From NCBI GenBank assembly GCA_030019445.1, contig JASEEU010000009.1, positions 1-64,000 of the forward strand: a stretch of 64,000 nt of DNA, read 5' to 3'. This document shows, one piece after another, positions 61,377 to 64,000 of this stretch; the first letter of the stretch is position 1; each line of letters begins with the position of its first letter. The DNA is from Anaerosomatales bacterium (GTDB taxonomy: Bacteria; Actinomycetota; Coriobacteriia; Anaerosomatales; Anaerosomataceae). Below the pieces are notes generated by a model. That model was not told the DNA's origin. It did no database searches and saw only the letters and a list, made by a program, of their open reading frames with translations. The translations under genes were made by a program, and so were the position numbers.

Positions 61377-62852
61377 CTACATTCCGAAGACGAACTGGAC
61401 TGCGGCGCGTGCGAGCGAGAAGGGCATGCCCGGCACGTTGGCCGTGGTGCCCAGCAGCAGCACGTATCCGGCGCAGATGAGCGTCGGGACGAGCAGCGTC
61501 GGGCGGGCCTCGGCCACACGCATCGTGGTGCCGGGTGGCGCCTTGAAGTACGCGAGGTAGACGATGGGCAGCCAGTAGGCCGCGTTCAGCAGCGCGCTCG
61601 CGATGAGCACGACCACGAACCACCAGTCCCCGGCCTCGAGCGCACCGAGCGACAGGTACCACTTCGTGACGAAGCCGGCGAAGAGCGGGACACCGATGAA
61701 GCTGAGCGCGGCGATGGTGAAGGCCGCCATCGTGTACGGCATGCGGTAGCCGATCCCGGCCAGCTCGTGGACGCACGTCTTGCCGGTGGTCCGCTGGATC
61801 GCGCCGGCGACGAAGAACATCGTGATCTTCGCGAACGCCTGATTGGCGATGTGCACGATGGCCGCGGTGGCCGCGAGCGGCGTGAGCAGCGCTGCCCCGA
61901 GCACGATGTAGGACAACTGGCTGATGGTCGAGTACGCGAGCCGGCGCTTGATGTTGTCCTGGAAGAGGGCGATGAACGAAGCCGTGACGATCGTGAACGC
62001 CGCCAGGTAGGCGAGGACGTGGGCGAACGGCAGGTCGCGCAGGAGCTCGACCCCGAAGACGTTGTAGATCACGCGCAGGACGCCGAACGCGCCCGCTTTC
62101 ACGACGGCGACGGCATGCAGCAGAGCGCTCACGGGCGTCGGCGCCACCATCGCGCTCGGCAACCAGCCGTGCAGCGGCATGATCGCGGCTTTCACCCCGA
62201 AGCCGGCGATGAGCGCGACGAACAGCAGGCCGAGGGTCCCGGTGTCGATCGACGATGTCAGGATGCCAGGGTGGGCGAGCGAGAGCGTGCCGGTGAGGTT
62301 GTAGACGACGACGGTGCCGATGAGCACGAACGCGCCGCCGATGAGGGTGTACGTCAGGTACTTGCGGCCGGCCTTGAACGCCTCGGGCGTCTCCTCGTGG
62401 ATCACGAGCGGATACGTGCAGATGGTCAGCGTCTCATAGAACAGGAAGAGCGTGAGCAGGTTCTCGGCGAACGCGATACCGACGGTCGTCGAGACGCAGA
62501 GCGCGAAGAAGCCGAAGAACCGCATGCGCGAGTGCTCGCGCTCCATGTAGCCGATGGCGTAGATGGTGGTGAAGATCCACAGCGTCGACGAGACGACGGC
62601 GAAGAACATGCCGAGCGCATCGGCCCTGAAGCCGAGGCCGACGCCGGGCGTGAAGTCCACGAGCTTGAACACATAGACGGTGCCGCGCAGCGCGCCGGGG
62701 AGCATGGACATGACGACCGCGAGCTTGGCCACAGCTGCAGCGAGGCTCCAGAACCGCCGCCAGAACGCGGCCCGGCCTGTGGCGAAGACGAGTCCCGCGC
62801 AGACGAACGAGATGAGCGGCGCGAGCATCGGCCGGATGTCGACGACTTCCAC
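61377..62852 (-). CDS. MrpD/NuoN-like antiporter subunit
   Basis: This 491-residue subunit has 14 helices, FLFYETLTICTYPLVIHEET with the TM5 Glu near 135, GFGVKAAIMPLHGWLPSAM near 218 and VAVVKAGAFGVLR near 250. It is most like the 59865-61373 subunit, suggesting these two arose by duplication. It lies 3 nt from the next gene in each direction. Confidence 0.88.
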   Translation of the reverse strand: MEVVDIRPMLAPLISFVCAGLVFATGRAAFWRRFWSLAAAVAKLAVVMSMLPGALRGTVYVFKLVDFTPGVGLGFRADALGMFFAVVSSTLWIFTTIYAIGYMEREHSRMRFFGFFALCVSTTVGIAFAENLLTLFLFYETLTICTYPLVIHEETPEAFKAGRKYLTYTLIGGAFVLIGTVVVYNLTGTLSLAHPGILTSSIDTGTLGLLFVALIAGFGVKAAIMPLHGWLPSAMVAPTPVSALLHAVAVVKAGAFGVLRVIYNVFGVELLRDLPFAHVLAYLAAFTIVTASFIALFQDNIKRRLAYSTISQLSYIVLGAALLTPLAATAAIVHIANQAFAKITMFFVAGAIQRTTGKTCVHELAGIGYRMPYTMAAFTIAALSFIGVPLFAGFVTKWYLSLGALEAGDWWFVVVLIASALLNAAYWLPIVYLAYFKAPPGTTMRVAEARPTLLVPTLICAGYVLLLGTTANVPGMPFSLARAAVQFVFGM

Positions 62853-62853
62853 G

Positions 62854-64000
62854 TCAGCCTCCCAGCGGCGCGAGCATCCGCGTCACCGCGGGCTCGATGA
62901 AGCTCAGGGGGATACGGCCCAGGATCCCCATGACCAGGCAGAGCGTGGCGAGGATGATCACCGGAACGAGCATGGAGAGCGGTGCCTCGCTGACCTCGGC
63001 TATCTCCGGGTGTGTCGCGGGCTGGAAGTAGAACGCGTTCACCATCCGGATGTAGTAGACGAAGATGAAGAGCGCCCCGAAGACCAGCGCCACGCCGAAG
63101 AACGGCTGGTCGGCCTGGAACGCGCCGAGCGCGATGTACCACTTGCAGAGGAATCCGGCGGTAGGCGGGATGCCGACGATCGAGATGGCGCCGATCGACA
63201 GCGCGATGGTCGTGATCGGCATCGCCTTCCCCACGCCGCGCAGGTCATGCAGCGTCCGGTAACCGGTGCGATAGATCATCGCTCCCGCCGAGAGGAACAA
63301 CGTCGCCTTGATGAGCGCGTGATTGAAGACGTGCACGGTCGCGCCGATGAGGCCGTACGACGATGCCAGGCCGAGGCCCATCATGATGTAGCCGACGTTG
63401 GAGATCGTCGAATACGCGAGCATCATCTTCACGTCTTCCTGGAAGATGGCGAAGAACGCGCCCATGACGATCGAGATGGCCCCCAGCCACACCAGCAACG
63501 TGTTCAGCCCGGTCAGGTCGAGCGTCTCGGCGGCGTAGAAGATCTGGTACACGCGCAGCATGCCGAGGACGCCCACCTTGACGACGAGCCCCGAGAGGAT
63601 CGCGCTCACGGGGCTCGGCGCGATCGCGTGCGCGTCCGGCAGCCAGATGTGGACGGGGAAGATGGCGGCCTTGACCATGAAGCCGAGCGACAAGCCCGCG
63701 AGCGCGAGCATCGCCGGCGAGCGCGCGCCCCAGTCGCCGAGCCGGGCTGCGACGTCGGCCATGTTCAGGCTCCCCGTGACCGAGTACAGCACCCCGATGG
63801 AGAAGAGCACGAGGAGCGAGGAGACCGCTCCCATGACGAGGTACTTGAACGCGGCCATCTCGGCGATCCGCTCGCCGCTCACCGCCACGAGCGCGTAGCC
63901 GGAGAGCGACAGGATCTCCATGAAGACGAACAGGTTGAACAGGTCGCCGGTCACGACGAAGCCGATGAGGCCGGTGAGGTTCAGCAGCATGAGCGAGTAG
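62854..64000 (-). CDS. MrpD-like antiporter subunit, partial at the window edge
   Basis: At least 382 residues are present, and the 5' end lies beyond position 64000. The first residues in the window read YSLMLLNLTGLIGFVVTGD, which in this family lies inside the N-terminal third, so roughly 100 residues are missing. Other features are LFVFMEILSLSGYALV with the TM5 Glu and FMVKAAIFPVHIWLPDAHA with the TM7 Lys. It is the first of four consecutive antiporter-like genes in this window. Confidence 0.85.
   Translation of the reverse strand, partial: YSLMLLNLTGLIGFVVTGDLFNLFVFMEILSLSGYALVAVSGERIAEMAAFKYLVMGAVSSLLVLFSIGVLYSVTGSLNMADVAARLGDWGARSPAMLALAGLSLGFMVKAAIFPVHIWLPDAHAIAPSPVSAILSGLVVKVGVLGMLRVYQIFYAAETLDLTGLNTLLVWLGAISIVMGAFFAIFQEDVKMMLAYSTISNVGYIMMGLGLASSYGLIGATVHVFNHALIKATLFLSAGAMIYRTGYRTLHDLRGVGKAMPITTIALSIGAISIVGIPPTAGFLCKWYIALGAFQADQPFFGVALVFGALFIFVYYIRMVNAFYFQPATHPEIAEVSEAPLSMLVPVIILATLCLVMGILGRIPLSFIEPAVTRMLAPLGG

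Noticed and set aside
59151-62900. A 1,249-residue plus-strand open frame opposite the antiporter-like genes
   Set aside because: It is hydrophilic nonsense complementary to membrane helices, with no family resemblance.

Overview
The window is GC-rich DNA of one actinobacterium-like chromosome. The replication-gyrase cluster (dnaN, recF, a DUF721/DciA-like gene, gyrB, gyrA), the pairing of subtilisin domains with cell-wall-binding-2 repeats, and the many GTG starts suggest the class Coriobacteriia, perhaps the Anaerosomatales/OPB41 group. That placement is inference, since the window has no rRNA. I see no insertion sequence, prophage or CRISPR array, so this looks like ordinary chromosome beside the replication origin.

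Layout. 1-8023: sliding clamp, RecF, DciA-like protein, GyrB, a small membrane protein and GyrA. 8.1-13.7 kb: an MFS transporter, a HAD phosphatase and a MacA/MacB-like efflux set. 13.7-18.1 kb: bifunctional nuclease, YjbQ, tRNA-Ile(GAT), small membrane proteins and a PadR-HAAS pair. 18.1-22.1 kb (minus): a GbsR/MarR-like regulator with an ABC-2 exporter and a 45-residue membrane peptide. 22.1-25.5 kb (minus): a baeRF-type release-factor homologue and a CopB-type copper ATPase. 25.6-30.9 kb: two tandem secreted subtilases with C-terminal wall-binding repeats. 30.9-39.7 kb (minus): a 2,907-residue cyclic beta-1,2-glucan synthase-like enzyme. 39.8-40.6 kb: a thioredoxin-like gene with an in-frame UGA, then an unassigned structured-RNA candidate. 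40.6-43.5 kb (minus): an ammonium transporter with three P-II genes. 43.5-47.1 kb: tRNA-Ala(TGC) and a second ABC-2 exporter. 47.1-54.5 kb: PsiE-like, EamA-type, acylphosphatase, histidine kinase, nitroreductase, ferredoxin-like and ADP-ribosylglycohydrolase genes. 54.5-57.1 kb (minus): a PfkB-like protein with degraded catalytic motifs, a CBS-pair protein and a CPA2 antiporter. 57.2-64.0 kb (minus): four consecutive proton-pumping antiporter-like subunits, the last running off the window.

The most interesting locus is 39818-40243. A membrane-anchored thioredoxin-fold protein has TGA where thioredoxins carry the first catalytic cysteine (UPAC in place of CxxC). The frame stays open with good thioredoxin sequence after it. 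A perfect 7-bp hairpin with a GTG loop begins 20 nt after the TGA, which places its loop where a bacterial SECIS element should be. I read it as an unannotated selenoprotein. The next 370 bases hold several nested hairpins and a terminator-like stem, and may encode a structured non-coding RNA.

Other points: P-II paralogues that differ at Tyr51, an 11-nt-phased array of GlnR-like half-sites upstream of amt, a probable PfkB pseudokinase beside a CBS-antiporter pair, and an antiporter subunit with a roughly 280-residue helical C-terminal extension.
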